64,000 nt of DNA, taken from positions 620,001-684,000 of the forward strand of contig JBDNIY010000001.1 of assembly GCA_041688015.1 (NCBI GenBank), read 5' to 3'. The notes beneath the pieces were generated by a model that worked only from the letters and a program-made list of their open reading frames with translations, was not told the DNA's origin and did not search any database. Made by a program: the position numbers and the translations under genes. The stretch is from Parvibaculum sp041688015 (lineage in GTDB: Bacteria > Pseudomonadota > Alphaproteobacteria > Parvibaculales > Parvibaculaceae). This document shows, piece after piece, positions 8,704-16,523 of this stretch. Numbering within the stretch: the first letter of the stretch is position 1; each line of letters begins with the position of its first letter.

Positions 8704-8743
8704 ATGAGCGATAATCCATGAGCGATAATCCATGAGCGATAAT
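8704..8743 (+). repeat. Tandem 14-bp repeat forming overlapping minicistrons before holB
   Basis: ATGAGCGATAATCC occurs at 8704-8717 and 8718-8731, and a third, 12-base copy at 8732-8743 forms the holB start. Because 14 is not a multiple of three, the first two ATGs each encode MSDNP followed by a TGA that overlaps the next ATG as ATGA. The AGG at about 8690 is best spaced for the first ATG. Confidence 0.85.
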
Positions 8744-9868
8744 AAAGACCCAGTTCCAGAGAGCGACCGTCTGGGTGCCTTTGCACACCCCAGAACCGTC
8801 TCGACCCTAATCGGACAGTCAGAAGCCGAACAGGCGATCTTTGATGCGTTTATGTCCGGTCGGATGCCCCACGCGTGGTTGCTCACCGGCCCAAAAGGCA
8901 TCGGCAAGGCGACGCTCGCTTGGCGGGCAGCGCGCTTCCTGCTGCGCCACGGCCTGCCTGACATCGCCCAAGCCGCCAACGCCGTCGATCTCTCAACGCC
9001 GGACGACCATCCCGTGGCCCGCCAGGTCGCTATGCACAGCCATCCCAACATCTTGACCATTCGTCGCCCCTATGACGAAAAGGCCAAACGCTTCAAAACC
9101 GTCCTCACCGTCGATGAAGTGCGCCGCACCACAGCCTTCTTTGGTATGAGCGCAGGGGCAGGCGGCTGGCGCGTGGCCGTTGTCGATTCCGCCGACGAGA
9201 TGAACGTCAACGCCGAAAACGCACTCCTGAAAATCCTTGAAGAACCGCCGCCGCAATGCGCGCTCTTCCTGATTTCCCACCAGCCCGGTCGGCTCTTGCC
9301 CACCATTCGCTCGCGCTGCCGCACCCTGCGTTTGAAGCCTTTGGAGCCTCAAGCCATTGCCGACATTCTCGCCCTTAACACGGTGAAGGTGTCAGTCGCC
9401 GACCGTCTCGCCATTGGGCGTCTGGCCGAAGGTAGCGCCGGACGGGCCTTGGCCATTGCCGATGGCGGCGGGCTTGCCCTCTATAATGAAATCGCCACCC
9501 TGCTCATCAACCTGCCACGGCTCGATATAAAGGCCCTCCACAGGCTTGCTGACAAGGTCACTAGGCGCGGCGCTGACGACGCATGGCACACCACCATCGA
9601 CCTGCTCAGCGATTGGCTACAAAGGCTTGTGCGGGCCGGGGCAGGGGCGCCCCATCAACCCGATCTAGTGGCAGGCGAAAATGCCGCCATGACGCGATTG
9701 GGTCAATCCGGCAGCCTTGATCACTGGGTCGAGGTATGGGAAAAGATCAGCGAAACGGTCGCCCGTGCAGAGGCGCTCAATACGGATCGCAAACTCGTGA
9801 TCCTCAACATTTTCTCGATGTTGGAAAGTGTCGCTAGCGAACGTGCCAGCGAACATCAAAACGCATGA
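8732..9868 (+). CDS. holB: DNA polymerase III subunit delta'
   Basis: Delta' is the fixed arm of the clamp loader that places the beta clamp on DNA. The 378-residue AAA+ protein has the P-loop-like GPKGIGKAT (residues 53-61), the segment ENALLKILEEPP and the arginine-finger SRC motif in TIRSRCRTLRL. The zinc-binding cysteines found in many delta' proteins are not evident, as in other alphaproteobacterial versions with a long insertion after the Walker A motif (here about 75-118). The start is the third ATG of a tandem repeat and lies in a chain of ATGA overlaps. Neighbours tmk and metG match the usual gene order. Confidence 0.92.
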   Translation: MSDNKDPVPESDRLGAFAHPRTVSTLIGQSEAEQAIFDAFMSGRMPHAWLLTGPKGIGKATLAWRAARFLLRHGLPDIAQAANAVDLSTPDDHPVARQVAMHSHPNILTIRRPYDEKAKRFKTVLTVDEVRRTTAFFGMSAGAGGWRVAVVDSADEMNVNAENALLKILEEPPPQCALFLISHQPGRLLPTIRSRCRTLRLKPLEPQAIADILALNTVKVSVADRLAIGRLAEGSAGRALAIADGGGLALYNEIATLLINLPRLDIKALHRLADKVTRRGADDAWHTTIDLLSDWLQRLVRAGAGAPHQPDLVAGENAAMTRLGQSGSLDHWVEVWEKISETVARAEALNTDRKLVILNIFSMLESVASERASEHQNA

Positions 9869-9899
9869 TCGCTTTCCTTCTCCCAAGGTTCACGAACAC

Positions 9900-11489
9900 A
9901 TGACGACGACCCCCACCACGTCGGACAAATATTTTTACATCACGACCGCCATTTCCTATCCCAATGGCGCGCCGCATATCGGCCATGCCTATGAGCTGAT
10001 TTCGACGGACGTGATCGCGCGCTTCAAGCGACTAGACGGCTACAAGGTCTATTTCGTCACTGGCGTCGATGACCACGGCCAGAAGATGGTCCAAACCGCC
10101 AAGGCGCGCGGCATCACCGCACAGGAATTGGCCGACGAGATGGCCCCCAAGTTCAAGGCCATGGCCGAGCGTCTCAACGCCTCCAATGACGATTTCATTC
10201 GGACCATTGAAAAGCGTCACGAAAAATCCTGTCAGGCGATTTGGAAAGCCATTGCCGCAAACAAAGGCGACAAGGGTTCCGATATTTATCTCGGGGCCTA
10301 TTCGGGCTGGTATTCAGTGCGCGACGAAGCCTTTTATGGCGACGACGAAATCACTGTGAGCGAGAAGGGCGAAAAAGTCGCCCCCACCGGTACGCCGGTC
10401 GAATGGATGGAAGACGAAACCTATTTTTTCCGCCTCTCGGACTATCAGGATCGTTTGATCCAACATTATGAAGACAATCCCGACTTTATTCAGCCGCCGC
10501 ATCGCCGCAATGAAATCATGGCTTTCGTCAAACGCGGTCTGACCGATCTATCGATTTCGCGTTCGATCTCCAAACTCGAATGGGGCATCGAAGTTCCCGG
10601 TGATCCCAAGCACGTCATGTATGTCTGGTTTGATGCGCTGACCAATTACATCACCGCTCTGGGCTACCCCGATCTCGAAGCCAAGCTGTTCAAGCGCTTC
10701 TGGCCCGCAAACGCTCATATCATTGGCAAGGACGTTGTTCGCTTCCATGCCATCATCTGGCCGGCCATGCTGATGGCGGCAAAAATCGAATTGCCCAAAT
10801 GCATCTATGGCCACGGCTTTCTTTATAATCGCGGCGAGAAAATGTCGAAATCCATTGGTAATGTGATTGACCCTTTCACCATCACCGACACTTATGGCGT
10901 GGACCCCATCCGCTATTTTTTCTGCCGTGAAGTGCCTTACGGCGCGGACGGCACCTATAGCCACGAAACAGTCGTCAATCGCGTCAACGCCGAGCTTGCC
11001 AATGACATCGGCAATCTGGCGCAACGCTCTTTGTCGATGGTCGCTAAAAATTGCGAGGGCAAAGTGCCTGTACGCAGTTCCTTCACAGAAGAAGATCTAA
11101 ATCTTTTGCGTGCGGCAGAGGCATTACTTGAAATCGTTCGCACACAAATGATTAAGTTCGAGATCCACAACTATCTCGGTTCTGTCGTTGATGTCGTTAG
11201 CGCTGCCAATCGCTATTTCGCAGCGCAAGCACCTTGGGCATTGAAAAAGACTGATCCTGAACGCATGGCAACTGTGCTTTACGTCACGATTGAAGTTGTA
11301 CGTTATGCCGCTATTCTATTGCAGCCGGTCGTTCCGGCCTCGGCCGCCAAACTTCTCGATATGCTGGGCGTCGAACCGGACGAACGAAATTTTGAACATC
11401 TGGAAGGCGCACCCCTGAAACCCGGCACTGTGCTTCCAGAACCCACAGGCGTTTTCCCGCGCATCGTTGATACTGAAGTTACAAATTAA
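9900..11489 (+). CDS. metG: Methionyl-tRNA synthetase
   Basis: This class I synthetase charges initiator and elongator tRNA-Met. The 529-residue protein has the HIGH motif as HIGH (26-29, within PNGAPHIGHAYE) and KMSKS at 314-318. It ends after the anticodon-binding helices without a C-terminal tRNA-binding EMAP domain, as in the short MetRS forms. I chose the ATG at 9900 (MTTTPTTSDKYFYITTAISY) because the HIGH motif then lies at the usual distance; the frame is open further upstream, overlapping holB. The ATG lies 31 bases after the holB stop. Confidence 0.96.
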   Translation: MTTTPTTSDKYFYITTAISYPNGAPHIGHAYELISTDVIARFKRLDGYKVYFVTGVDDHGQKMVQTAKARGITAQELADEMAPKFKAMAERLNASNDDFIRTIEKRHEKSCQAIWKAIAANKGDKGSDIYLGAYSGWYSVRDEAFYGDDEITVSEKGEKVAPTGTPVEWMEDETYFFRLSDYQDRLIQHYEDNPDFIQPPHRRNEIMAFVKRGLTDLSISRSISKLEWGIEVPGDPKHVMYVWFDALTNYITALGYPDLEAKLFKRFWPANAHIIGKDVVRFHAIIWPAMLMAAKIELPKCIYGHGFLYNRGEKMSKSIGNVIDPFTITDTYGVDPIRYFFCREVPYGADGTYSHETVVNRVNAELANDIGNLAQRSLSMVAKNCEGKVPVRSSFTEEDLNLLRAAEALLEIVRTQMIKFEIHNYLGSVVDVVSAANRYFAAQAPWALKKTDPERMATVLYVTIEVVRYAAILLQPVVPASAAKLLDMLGVEPDERNFEHLEGAPLKPGTVLPEPTGVFPRIVDTEVTN

Positions 11490-11594
11490 GCTCTCAGGTG
11501 AAGCGTTGACGGCTCTTATATGTCAAATACACGGACAATTGCATTAGCCGTTCCAATGTCCTCAAGTTAAAGTCTTCGCCAACAAGGGGGACAA

Positions 11595-12310
11595 ATGACA
11601 ATTTCACCAATTCTGTTCTGAAGCCTGATCTTCGGCATCGTTGTACTCGTCGCCGTGCTTGCACCGCTCGGTCGCCTCGCTCATCGTCAACGGCAAAGAC
11701 TGAAGGGAAGGCCAAATTTTATCAAAGTGCCGATCCCTCATGTGTCACTGTCGGATTGGCATCCCATTTTCAAATGGGATGGTCTTGGTCAAAATGCCGA
11801 TTCAGAGGTTATATTTCTGGGTGGCGGCACTTTGAAGCTCGGAACAAATGACACTGAAACATGGGTTCTCGCGGCCCATGCCAAGCAGGCAAAGCGCATA
11901 TACGAGATCGGCACTGCCACAGGACGCACGCCTATGTCTTGGCCAGAAACGCCGCCGATGATGCGTCAATCGATACGCTGACACTTCCAAATGAGTTTGA
12001 AAAATTTTATTATGAAAACACGCCAGTGTCGGACAAGATCAAACAACATTTCGGAGACAGTGCGATATTTGACGACACACTGTTTCATGGCCAAATGGAT
12101 ATGATTTTTATCGATGGCTGCCATGACTACGACTATGTGCTATCGGATACCGAGAAAGCGCTTCGGATGATCAAGCCGGGAGGCGTTATTTTTTGGCACG
12201 ATTACAGCCCACGGATGCCTAGTAATTTCCGTGAACTGAATGAATTAGCCAGCAAACTGCCACTTGTCCATTTGAAGGACACAAGATTAGTCGCTTATCA
12301 ATATGTGTGA
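11595..12310 (+). pseudogene. Membrane-anchored SAM-dependent methyltransferase, inactivated by a stop codon and a frameshift
   Basis: A good ribosome site (AAGGGGG) precedes the ATG at 11595. The frame reads MTISPILF, then TGA at codon 9, then a transmembrane-like SLIFGIVVLVAVLAPLGRLA and a soluble region ending in the SAM-binding motif RIYEIGTATGRT. Just after that (about 11928-11934) one base appears to be missing, and the other frame continues with YVLARNAADDAS, MIFIDGCHDYDYVLSD and MIKPGGVIFWHDY, typical of class I methyltransferases (methyltransferase 24 type). Two independent lesions mean a dead gene unless TGA is read through. It sits between metG and tatD and overlaps tatD by eight bases. 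Confidence 0.8.
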
Positions 12311-13121
12311 ATTAGTGCCCAAAACGGTCCTCGTAGACAGCCATTGCCATCTTGACTTTCCCGATTTCGCCTCGGAAGTCGATGAGGTCGTGGCGCGCGC
12401 CAGCGACGCCGGTATCGGCCTCATGGTCACTATCTCGACCAAAATCAGCGAATTCGACAAGGTGCTGGCGCTCGCTGAGCGCTTCCCCAATGTCTATTGC
12501 TCGGTCGGCATTCATCCCCATGAAGCCGCGACCGAACCCGAAACCGACGCCGCACGCCTTGTTGAGTTGGCGCAGCACCCAAAAGTCGTCGGCATTGGCG
12601 AAACCGGCCTTGATTATTACTACGAACATTCGCCCCGCGAGCCACAACAGCGGTGCTTTCGTGCCCATATTGCCGCCGCGCGTGAAACCGGCTTGCCGTT
12701 GATCGTGCATACACGCGAAGCCGAAGATGACACAGCGCGGATTTTGAGCGAAGAAATGGGGAAGGGGGCTTTCACCGGCCTCCTCCATTGTTTCACCTCC
12801 AGCCAAAAACTCGCCACCCACGCACTCGGCCTCGGCTTCTACATTTCGCTCTCTGGCATTCTGACCTTCAAAAGTGCAGCCGAGTTGCAGGTCACGGCAG
12901 CCGATGTGCCGATGGATCGCTTACTGGTCGAAACCGACGCGCCATATCTCGCGCCGGTGCCCAAGCGCGGCAAGCGCAACGAGCCGTCCTTTGTCGTTCA
13001 CACCGCCGCCAAGCTCGCAACGCTCAAAGGCGTCACGCCCGACGAACTGGCCCTCCAGACTTCGGAAAATTTTCTAACCTTGTTCAATCGCGTTCCGCGC
13101 GAGGCGGTGTTTGGCTCATGA
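12303..13121 (+). CDS. tatD: TatD family hydrolase
   Basis: This metal-dependent TIM-barrel hydrolase of the TatD/YcfH type probably acts as a 3'-5' deoxyribonuclease in DNA turnover. It has the N-terminal metal ligands in VDSHCHLDF, the glutamate motif GETGLDYYYEHS, the later HTREAEDD, LLHCFTSS, and the C-terminal LVETDAPYLAP. The length of 272 residues is normal. The ATG at 12303 overlaps the methyltransferase remnant; GTG at 12315 is a plausible alternative because the family usually begins just before VDSHCHLD. The metG-tatD-MBL order is common in proteobacteria. The stop overlaps the next start as ATGA. Confidence 0.92.
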   Translation: MCELVPKTVLVDSHCHLDFPDFASEVDEVVARASDAGIGLMVTISTKISEFDKVLALAERFPNVYCSVGIHPHEAATEPETDAARLVELAQHPKVVGIGETGLDYYYEHSPREPQQRCFRAHIAAARETGLPLIVHTREAEDDTARILSEEMGKGAFTGLLHCFTSSQKLATHALGLGFYISLSGILTFKSAAELQVTAADVPMDRLLVETDAPYLAPVPKRGKRNEPSFVVHTAAKLATLKGVTPDELALQTSENFLTLFNRVPREAVFGS

Positions 13122-13927
13122 AGATGCGTGCGACCATTCTCGGCTCCGGTTCCTCAGGCGGCGTGCCGCGCATTGGCGGCCATTGGGGCGCCTGTGACCC
13201 CAAGGAGCCGCGCAACCGTCGTCGGCGCTGCTCTCTGCTAATCGAGCAATGGGATCGCGACCCCGAACAGAAAACCACCATCCTTGTCGATACCTCGCCC
13301 GACATGCGCGACCAGCTTCTAGACGCCAACGTCAAATGGATCGACGCCGTGCTTTACACCCATGACCATGCCGACCAGTCTCACGGCATTGACGACCTAC
13401 GCATGGTCGCCATCAATGGCCGTCGTCGCGTCGATGTCTGGATGGATGCGCCGACCGCCACGACGCTCACCAATCGGTTTGGCTATTGCTTCAAGCAAGC
13501 CCCCGGTTCGGGTTATCCCGCCATTCTGGAAGAACACCGGATCGGAGATTTCGGTGTACCGATCCGTGTTGAAGGCGCGGGCGGTGTGATCGAGGCGATC
13601 CCCTTCGATCAGGATCACGGCAGCATCCGCTCCCTCGGTTTTCGATTCGGCCCGCTCGCCTATACGAGCGACGCCGTTGGCATACCCGAGGATAGTTTAG
13701 CGCTCCTCAAGGGAGTGGATACCTGGATCGTGGACGCGCTGCGCTACACGCCGCACCCCACACATGCTCACCTAGAGCTCAGCATGAATTGGCTCGAAAC
13801 CTTGCAGGTTTCACACGGAATCCTCACGAACATGCATGTTGATCTCGACTACCAAACCCTGGTTCGCGAGCTGCCCAAAGGCGTCGTTCCCGGCTATGAC
13901 GGCATGGTCTTGGACTTCGATATCTAA
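13118..13927 (+). CDS. MBL-fold metallo-hydrolase (PhnP-like)
   Basis: The 269-residue protein has a beta-lactamase fold with GSGSSGGVPRIGGHWGACDP at the N-terminus, as in PhnP-type phosphodiesterases. The metal-binding HDHADQSHG, a middle region with FDQDHGS and LAYTSDA, and a C-terminal HPTHAHLELS followed by LTNMHVDLDY are present. PhnP relatives hydrolyse cyclic ribose phosphodiesters, but the substrate here is not shown by the sequence, and no phn genes are nearby. The start ATG overlaps the tatD stop (ATGA), so the pair is translationally coupled. A strong hairpin terminator lies just downstream. Confidence 0.9.
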   Translation: MKMRATILGSGSSGGVPRIGGHWGACDPKEPRNRRRRCSLLIEQWDRDPEQKTTILVDTSPDMRDQLLDANVKWIDAVLYTHDHADQSHGIDDLRMVAINGRRRVDVWMDAPTATTLTNRFGYCFKQAPGSGYPAILEEHRIGDFGVPIRVEGAGGVIEAIPFDQDHGSIRSLGFRFGPLAYTSDAVGIPEDSLALLKGVDTWIVDALRYTPHPTHAHLELSMNWLETLQVSHGILTNMHVDLDYQTLVRELPKGVVPGYDGMVLDFDI

Positions 13928-13934
13928 CAAAAAA

Positions 13935-13972
13935 CGGCCCGGCAAAAAGCCGGGCCGAATATTATTTTTTGT
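13935..13972. terminator. Rho-independent terminator, probably bidirectional
   Basis: The 9-bp stem CGGCCCGGC/GCCGGGCCG (13935-13943, 13949-13957) with an AAAAA loop is followed by a T-rich tract (to about 13976) and preceded by an A-run. It would end the tatD-MBL transcript and the convergent gene at 13980-14381. Confidence 0.85.
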
Positions 13973-13979
13973 TTTTAAA

Positions 13980-14381
13980 TCAATAAGTTGAAGCGTCACC
14001 TTCGGCGTTCACATCAGCATCTGCGCCCAGCTTGCCCGACGCCGAAGCGCCCGCATCCTTCGCCATGTTTCCAGCCGCATCACCGGTCGCCTTGGCCTTG
14101 CTCTCGGCCTTGTCAGCCGCGTCACTTGCCGCCGATCCGGTTGCCTTGGCAGTACCAGAAACATCAGGGTTTGAGCCATTTATGTCGGTATCCGAGCTGC
14201 CAGACGCCGAAACGCCATCCTTGGACATCCCAACATCAGCCCCCGAATGGATGCCCACATTGCCCGCGCCAACGCCAGCACCGCCACTTGCGGAACCGCC
14301 GAGAACGCCCGCAAAGGCCGGTGCTGTCATCAGTGCAAAGCCCGCAACGCCAACTAGTGCCATCTGTTTGATATTGGTCAT
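13980..14381 (-). CDS. Secreted low-complexity Gly/Ala/Ser/Asp-rich protein, LEA-like
   Basis: The 133-residue protein has a signal peptide (MTNIKQMALVGVAGFALMTAPAFA). The Gly/Ser-rich part that follows (GGSASGGAGVGAGNVGIHSG) leads to a part with Asp/Asn/Ser and then repeats of the type SAASDAADKAESKAKATGDA and AGNMAKDAGASASG. These Ala/Lys/Asp-rich near-repeats resemble group 3 LEA proteins or disordered stress proteins. The start is chosen at 14381, where AAAGGATT lies upstream and a signal peptide begins. No cysteine is present in the mature protein. It is probably periplasmic, and its function is unknown. The gene is monocistronic and ends at a shared terminator. Confidence 0.7.
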   Translation of the reverse strand: MTNIKQMALVGVAGFALMTAPAFAGVLGGSASGGAGVGAGNVGIHSGADVGMSKDGVSASGSSDTDINGSNPDVSGTAKATGSAASDAADKAESKAKATGDAAGNMAKDAGASASGKLGADADVNAEGDASTY

Positions 14382-14520
14382 ATAAGCAATCCTTTGTGTT
14401 TCCGTCGTGCCCACCAACCCGAAACAAGACGAGTAGAACGCGGGCACCTAACACCCGCAACCCATACACAAAAAAATCACCCAAGCGCCGCATTGCCGAC
14501 GCATGAAAGAGAAGAATGCT

Positions 14521-14655
14521 TTAAAAAACGGCTGTATCAAGCCATTCTCTAAAACAATGAACATAATTCAAATTACGATCCACACGATCAAAAGCAACTC
14601 CGAGGCATGCCGAATCCATCATTTCTTTAGCCTGTTTTAATTCCATAATATACAT
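14521..14655 (-). CDS. Possible small ORF or gene fragment in an AT-rich patch, 44 aa
   Basis: The frame reads MYIMELKQAKEMMDSACLGV and then AFDRVDRNLNYVHCFREWLD, which looks protein-like. Upstream of 14655 the same frame continues through RRSKSPI into sequence that overlaps ridA. The stretch at 14521-14690 is clearly richer in A and T than its neighbours. I do not recognise a family and see no good ribosome site. It may be the 3' remnant of an acquired gene rather than an expressed one. Confidence 0.25.
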   Translation of the reverse strand: MYIMELKQAKEMMDSACLGVAFDRVDRNLNYVHCFREWLDTAVF

Positions 14656-14720
14656 TATCGGACTTTTTGATCTGCGAAAATGGCAGCCTCCACCCGATGC
14701 TGCCACCTCAAACTCGTCGA

Positions 14721-15068
14721 TCAGATTGCCGCGTGAACCTGCACTTCTACCTTCCACTCCGGCCTCACCAACGGCGATTGCACGCATGCCCGCGCCGGTG
14801 AATTTTGTTGATCAACCCAAGCGTCCCACACTTCGTTGAACCCCGCATAATCACCGATGTCCGCCAGAAAAATCTGCGCAAACAGCAGCTTAGACTTGTC
14901 GCTGCCCGCATCTTTTAGCAGCGCATCGATCTGCGCCAATACCTGTCGGGCCTGCCCCTTGATGTCAGCTGGACCATCGACAGCCACCTGGCCTGCCAGA
15001 ATAATCCGGTCACCATGCACCACGCCTTCGCTCATCCGCTTGCCGGGACTAAACCGCCTGATCGTCAT
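14721..15068 (-). CDS. RidA family protein
   Basis: The 115-residue protein has the YjgF/YER057c/UK114 fold. RidA proteins hydrolyse reactive enamine/imine intermediates released by PLP enzymes. The N-terminus reads RRFSPGKRMSEGVVHGDRII and the middle contains GQVAVD and GQARQVLAQIDALLKDAG. The C-terminal region ARACVQSPLVRPEWKVEVQV carries the Arg that binds the carboxylate in active members (SPARAC). It lies downstream of the HU gene on the same strand but is separated from it by a hairpin, so it is probably transcribed on its own. Confidence 0.9.
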   Translation of the reverse strand: MTIRRFSPGKRMSEGVVHGDRIILAGQVAVDGPADIKGQARQVLAQIDALLKDAGSDKSKLLFAQIFLADIGDYAGFNEVWDAWVDQQNSPARACVQSPLVRPEWKVEVQVHAAI

Positions 15069-15095
15069 TTTCCATTTCCTTCAACATAAAACGAC

Positions 15096-15123
15096 AGAGA
15101 GCGGCTCCGAAGAGCCGCTCTCT
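15096..15123 (-). terminator. Terminator hairpin after the HU gene
   Basis: A 12-bp perfect stem (AGAGAGCGGCTC/GAGCCGCTCTCT) with a four-base loop lies between the HU stop and ridA. On the minus strand it is followed by TGTCGTTTTATG, a modest U-tract. Confidence 0.65.
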
Positions 15124-15186
15124 GCGACGCCCTAAACAGGCGTCAAACTTCTCGTATCAACGTCAACGTGATTGAAGAAAAAGCGA

Positions 15187-15567
15187 TTAGATCGCTTCCT
15201 TCAAATCCTTCGCGACGCGGAAAGCAACCTTCTTGGATGCCTTGATTTTGATGGCTTCGCCCGTGGCCGGATTGCGGCCCATACGAGCGGCGCGCTTACG
15301 CACGGCGAGAATGCCGAGGCCGGTGATACGGACCTTGTTGCCCTTCTTCAGGTTTTTGACCGTGATACCAACGAAGGATTCAAAGAAAGCCGCAGCAGCC
15401 TTCTTTGACATATCATGCGTTTCCGCCAACTCAGCAATAATCTTGGAGAGCGGAATGGTGATTTGGGCCGGCGCCTTTTTGGCAGCGGCAGCCGTCTTTG
15501 CAGCAGCAGGAGCCTTTACAGCGGCGGGCTTTTTTGCAGCAGTTTTGGCAGCGGGTTTTGTGGCCAT
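15187..15567 (-). CDS. HU family DNA-binding protein with Lys/Ala/Pro-rich N-terminal tail
   Basis: Residues from about 36 to 126 are a complete HU/IHF domain: the helical part with LSKIIAELAETHDMSKKAAAAFFESF, the beta part with KVRITGLGILAVRKRAARMG and the DNA-arm tip motif RNPATGE. In front lies a tail of about 35 residues built almost only from Ala, Lys, Pro and Thr (MATKPAAKTAAKKPAAVK...), resembling the C-terminal domain of histone H1. Standard HU is about 90 residues, so this is a chromatin-like variant that probably binds DNA more tightly or bridges it. A separate IHF alpha gene is at 56483-56800. The gene is monocistronic, with a hairpin downstream. Confidence 0.92.
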   Translation of the reverse strand: MATKPAAKTAAKKPAAVKAPAAAKTAAAAKKAPAQITIPLSKIIAELAETHDMSKKAAAAFFESFVGITVKNLKKGNKVRITGLGILAVRKRAARMGRNPATGEAIKIKASKKVAFRVAKDLKEAI

Positions 15568-15783
15568 GATTCTTGATTCGTCCTTGGTGGAAGCTATGAC
15601 TATCTTTCACAAGTTTGAGCAAAACACCAAGAAATAGCTGTGCCCCAACACTTTTTTCGTTCGCAGATTGTGGTTTTATGCACAGATTTCGTGATCAACG
15701 GCCCAAAAAGCCCGTCATTGTTGGACAAATCCACGCCTGCTTCCTAAATTAGACGCTATGAACAGACGCGCAAATGGCACCCA

Positions 15784-16434
15784 ATGACACTCAAGGCAGC
15801 GATTCTTCCGGTCACCCCCTTCAAGCAAAATTGCACTTTGCTATGGGATGAGGGGACAATGCGCGGTGCGGTCAGCGACCCCGGCGGCGACATCGACCGC
15901 ATCCTGCAGACAGCCGAAGACCAAGGGATCACGCTTGAAAAAGTGCTGCTAACACACGGACATCTCGACCACGCCGCCGCTGCCGGTGAGTTGTCCCGCC
16001 GTCTCAATATTCCCATTGAAGGGCCGCACCGTGACGACTTGTTCTTGATTTCGGAACTGCCTGCACAAAGCGCCAAATATGGGTTCCCCGTCTTTGACTC
16101 ATTCGAGCCGACACGCTGGCTGGAAAATGGGGATACCGTAACCGTTGGCAATCTCATCTTTCAGGTTTGTCATTGCCCCGGCCATACGCCGGGCCACATC
16201 ATTTTCTTCAATGATGCTGCGCGCCTCGCCATCGTCGGCGACGTCCTCTTCAATGGTTCCATTGGACGCACAGATTTTCCGCGCGGTGACTACAACGCCC
16301 TCGTCTCTTCTATCCGCGACAAGCTCTGGCCTCTGGGCGACGACGTGACATTCGTACCGGGGCATGGGCCGCTTTCAACATTTGGCGCAGAACGCCTGAG
16401 CAATCCGTTCGTCGCCGACGAAAACTTCGCCTGA
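15784..16434 (+). CDS. MBL-fold hydrolase, glyoxalase II-like (YcbL type)
   Basis: The 216-residue metallo-hydrolase has the metal motif THGHLDHAAAAGEL, then CPGHTPGHIIFF, then GDVLFNGSIGRTDFPRGD, and the terminal PGHGPLSTFGAER. This is the pattern of small glyoxalase II-like enzymes such as YcbL, which lack the C-terminal substrate-binding domain of GloB. It may hydrolyse S-lactoylglutathione or another thioester, but the substrate is not proven. It has its own spacer on both sides; mazG follows 89 bases after the stop on the same strand. Confidence 0.92.
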   Translation: MTLKAAILPVTPFKQNCTLLWDEGTMRGAVSDPGGDIDRILQTAEDQGITLEKVLLTHGHLDHAAAAGELSRRLNIPIEGPHRDDLFLISELPAQSAKYGFPVFDSFEPTRWLENGDTVTVGNLIFQVCHCPGHTPGHIIFFNDAARLAIVGDVLFNGSIGRTDFPRGDYNALVSSIRDKLWPLGDDVTFVPGHGPLSTFGAERLSNPFVADENFA

Positions 16435-16523
16435 GCGATGAAAACCCGCAACATCCTTGCGTTTCGAAAATAACGACTAACTCGGCAACAAGATCATCCG
16501 CCTCGGACTTTGGTAACCAGAAC

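Noticed and set aside
8704..8731. ATG 8704 or 8718 as the holB start
   Set aside because: Both run into TGA after five codons; only ATG 8732 opens the holB frame.
8704..8743. CRISPR-like direct repeat
   Set aside because: The units are contiguous 14-bp copies without spacers.
11595..12310. TGA at codon 9 read as tryptophan or selenocysteine
   Set aside because: TGA serves as the stop in many genes of the window, no SECIS-like hairpin follows directly, and the gene carries a second lesion.
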